Under the pieces are notes generated by a model. It had not been told where the DNA came from and made no database searches. It worked only from the letters and a program-made list of their open reading frames with translations. A DNA stretch of 5,395 nucleotides, from positions 1,485-6,879 of the forward strand of contig JAPPKV010000367.1 of the NCBI GenBank assembly GCA_028819775.1, given 5' to 3'. Shown piece after piece: positions 4,286 through 5,395 of this stretch; the stretch's first letter is position 1, and the number at the start of each line of letters is the position of its first letter. Both the position numbers and the translations under genes were made by a program. Source of the DNA: Gammaproteobacteria bacterium. Its GTDB lineage: Bacteria > Pseudomonadota > Gammaproteobacteria > Pseudomonadales > Azotimanducaceae_A.

Positions 4286-5395
4286 TCAGTACCCCTCGAG
4301 TTCGCCGTAGCGGTTGCGGTGGAAGTTGACGTCGCCGAAGGTCTGCTCGGTTACCGCGGCTCGCTTGATGAAGAACCCGATGTCGAACTCGTCGGTCATG
4401 CCGATGCCGCCGTGCATCTGGATGCCTTCCCGGGAGACGGTGTGGAAGGTCTCCCCCACCTTGGCCTTGGTGAGGCTCGCGAGCTTGGCGATCTCCGCGG
4501 CATCGCGTTCCTCGTCGAGCGCCGTAAGCGCCTCGAGGACACACGATTTCGACAGTTCGATCTCGCAGAACATGTTCGCGGCCCGGTGTTTCAGGGCTTG
4601 GAAGGAACCGATGGGAACACCGAACTGCTCGCGGTCCTTCAGGTACTGGACGGTGCGGTCGAAGCACTCCTGGGTGGCACCGAGCATTTCGGCGCAGATG
4701 CCGATGCGGGCGATGTCCAGTGCGGGGTCGAGCACGTCCGCGCCCTGCCCTTCGTCGCCGACGAGCGCATCTGCGCCCACGGCAACGTTGGCAAGCTCGA
4801 CGTTCGCCGCGTTGCGGCTGTCGACCATCCTGGTGCGCGTGACGGACAGGCCATCGGCGTTGCGGTCGACCAGGAACAACGAGATGCCGTCCCGGTCGCC
4901 CGCGGATCCCGAGGAGCGTGCGGCAACGATCAGCTTGTCGGCCACGTGGCCGTCGAGGACGAACTTCTTCGAGCCCGAAATCGCGTAGCCCTCGTCGGAC
5001 TTAGTGGCCGTGGCGGCGATGCCATATGGGTTGTGCTTGTGGGACTCCTCCAACGCTAAGGCAAGCAGAAGTTCTCCCGACGCGACCTTGGGCAGAAGGT
5101 CGGCCTTCTGGGCATCGCTGCCGCCGACGTTGAGCACGGTGCCGCCGAGCCAGACCGTCGCGTAGAGGGGGCTGGCGGTCAGCGTTCGCCCGGTCTCTTC
5201 CGTGACCACGCCGAGACCCTTGTAGCCGAACGCCAAGCCGCCGTGCTCCTCCGGGAATGGAATGCCGGCCCAGCCGAGTTCCACCATCTGCGACCAGGTG
5301 TCCCGATCGAAACCGTCGGTGTTGTCGTCATCGCGCAACTTGCGCAATTGGTCGACCGGCGCGCTGTTGGTGCAGAAGTCTTTCGCGCTGTCCTT
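4286..5395 (-). CDS. Acyl-CoA dehydrogenase, N-terminus cut by window edge
   Basis: The frame is open from the right edge to TGA at 4288-4286 and gives 369 residues, so only about 10-15 N-terminal residues are missing from a usual ~380-residue flavoprotein. The sequence begins KDSAKDFCTNSAPVDQLRKL, close to the normal family start. Recognisable parts, numbered from the first residue in the window, are the N-terminal helical domain with LGWAGIPFPEEHGGLAFG (about 40-57), the beta domain LALALEES (111-118) and ISGSKKFVLDG (139-149), and the C-terminal helical domain with DREQFGVPIGSFQALKHRAANM (254-275) and IQMHGGIGMTDEFDIGFFIKRA (325-346). It binds FAD and oxidises an acyl-CoA at C2-C3, passing electrons to ETF. 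The end lacks the YEGT motif of medium-chain enzymes and reads FGDVNFHRNRYGELEGY. That resembles the branch often placed in aromatic, dicarboxylate or steroid side-chain degradation; the substrate is not assignable. It is the first gene seen of the leftward cluster. Confidence 0.9.
   Translation of the reverse strand, partial: KDSAKDFCTNSAPVDQLRKLRDDDNTDGFDRDTWSQMVELGWAGIPFPEEHGGLAFGYKGLGVVTEETGRTLTASPLYATVWLGGTVLNVGGSDAQKADLLPKVASGELLLALALEESHKHNPYGIAATATKSDEGYAISGSKKFVLDGHVADKLIVAARSSGSAGDRDGISLFLVDRNADGLSVTRTRMVDSRNAANVELANVAVGADALVGDEGQGADVLDPALDIARIGICAEMLGATQECFDRTVQYLKDREQFGVPIGSFQALKHRAANMFCEIELSKSCVLEALTALDEERDAAEIAKLASLTKAKVGETFHTVSREGIQMHGGIGMTDEFDIGFFIKRAAVTEQTFGDVNFHRNRYGELEGY

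Noticed and set aside
4169..5059. Rightward open frame antisense to the acyl-CoA dehydrogenase
   Set aside because: It is the complement-frame shadow of a well-conserved gene, with no domain of its own.

Overview
This is a GC-rich window from a bacterial chromosome. The gene content is accessory redox, lipid and CoA metabolism. There are no plasmid, phage or IS genes, no tRNA or rRNA, and no CRISPR array. Lineage cannot be fixed from this piece; a pseudomonadote or similar high-GC bacterium, possibly uncultured, is a low-confidence guess.

Layout, left to right. (1) A leftward, edge-truncated gene for a small coiled-coil protein resembling the DUF1640/CCDC90 family (1-208). (2) A 335-nt intergenic region (218-552) with a plausible leftward promoter and a perfect 10-bp REP-like hairpin. 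(3) One rightward gene (553-1404) for a sucrase/ferredoxin-like, thioredoxin-fold [2Fe-2S] protein. (4) Four leftward genes. Read in transcription order from the right edge, they are an acyl-CoA dehydrogenase (5395-4286, lacking only its first residues), a GrdB/PrdB-family reductase-like protein (4270-3389), an isocitrate/isopropylmalate dehydrogenase-family enzyme (3260-2217) and a PlsC-like acyltransferase (2203-1322). Gaps between them are 15, 128 and 13 nt, so they probably form one or two transcripts. The last one converges on the ferredoxin-like gene and overlaps it by 83 bp.

The main result concerns the GrdB-like gene. It is interrupted by a single in-frame TGA (minus strand, 3784-3782), with family-like sequence continuing in the same frame on both sides. 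The TGA falls at the first position of a U-P-V-C-H redox motif. A stem-loop whose geometry fits the bacterial SECIS consensus follows it: a 7-bp perfect stem and a 5-nt loop with G at its second position, 18 nt after the UGA. Conventional gene callers would report two broken ORFs; the better reading is one 293-residue selenoprotein with Sec163. The other complete leftward genes and the rightward gene use TGA as a true stop, so this is not a global code change.

How the genes work together is inference. A flavin acyl-CoA dehydrogenase, a UxxC selenoprotein, an NAD-type beta-decarboxylating dehydrogenase and an acyltransferase suggest a small catabolic or lipid-modifying redox module. No substrate can be assigned from sequence alone.
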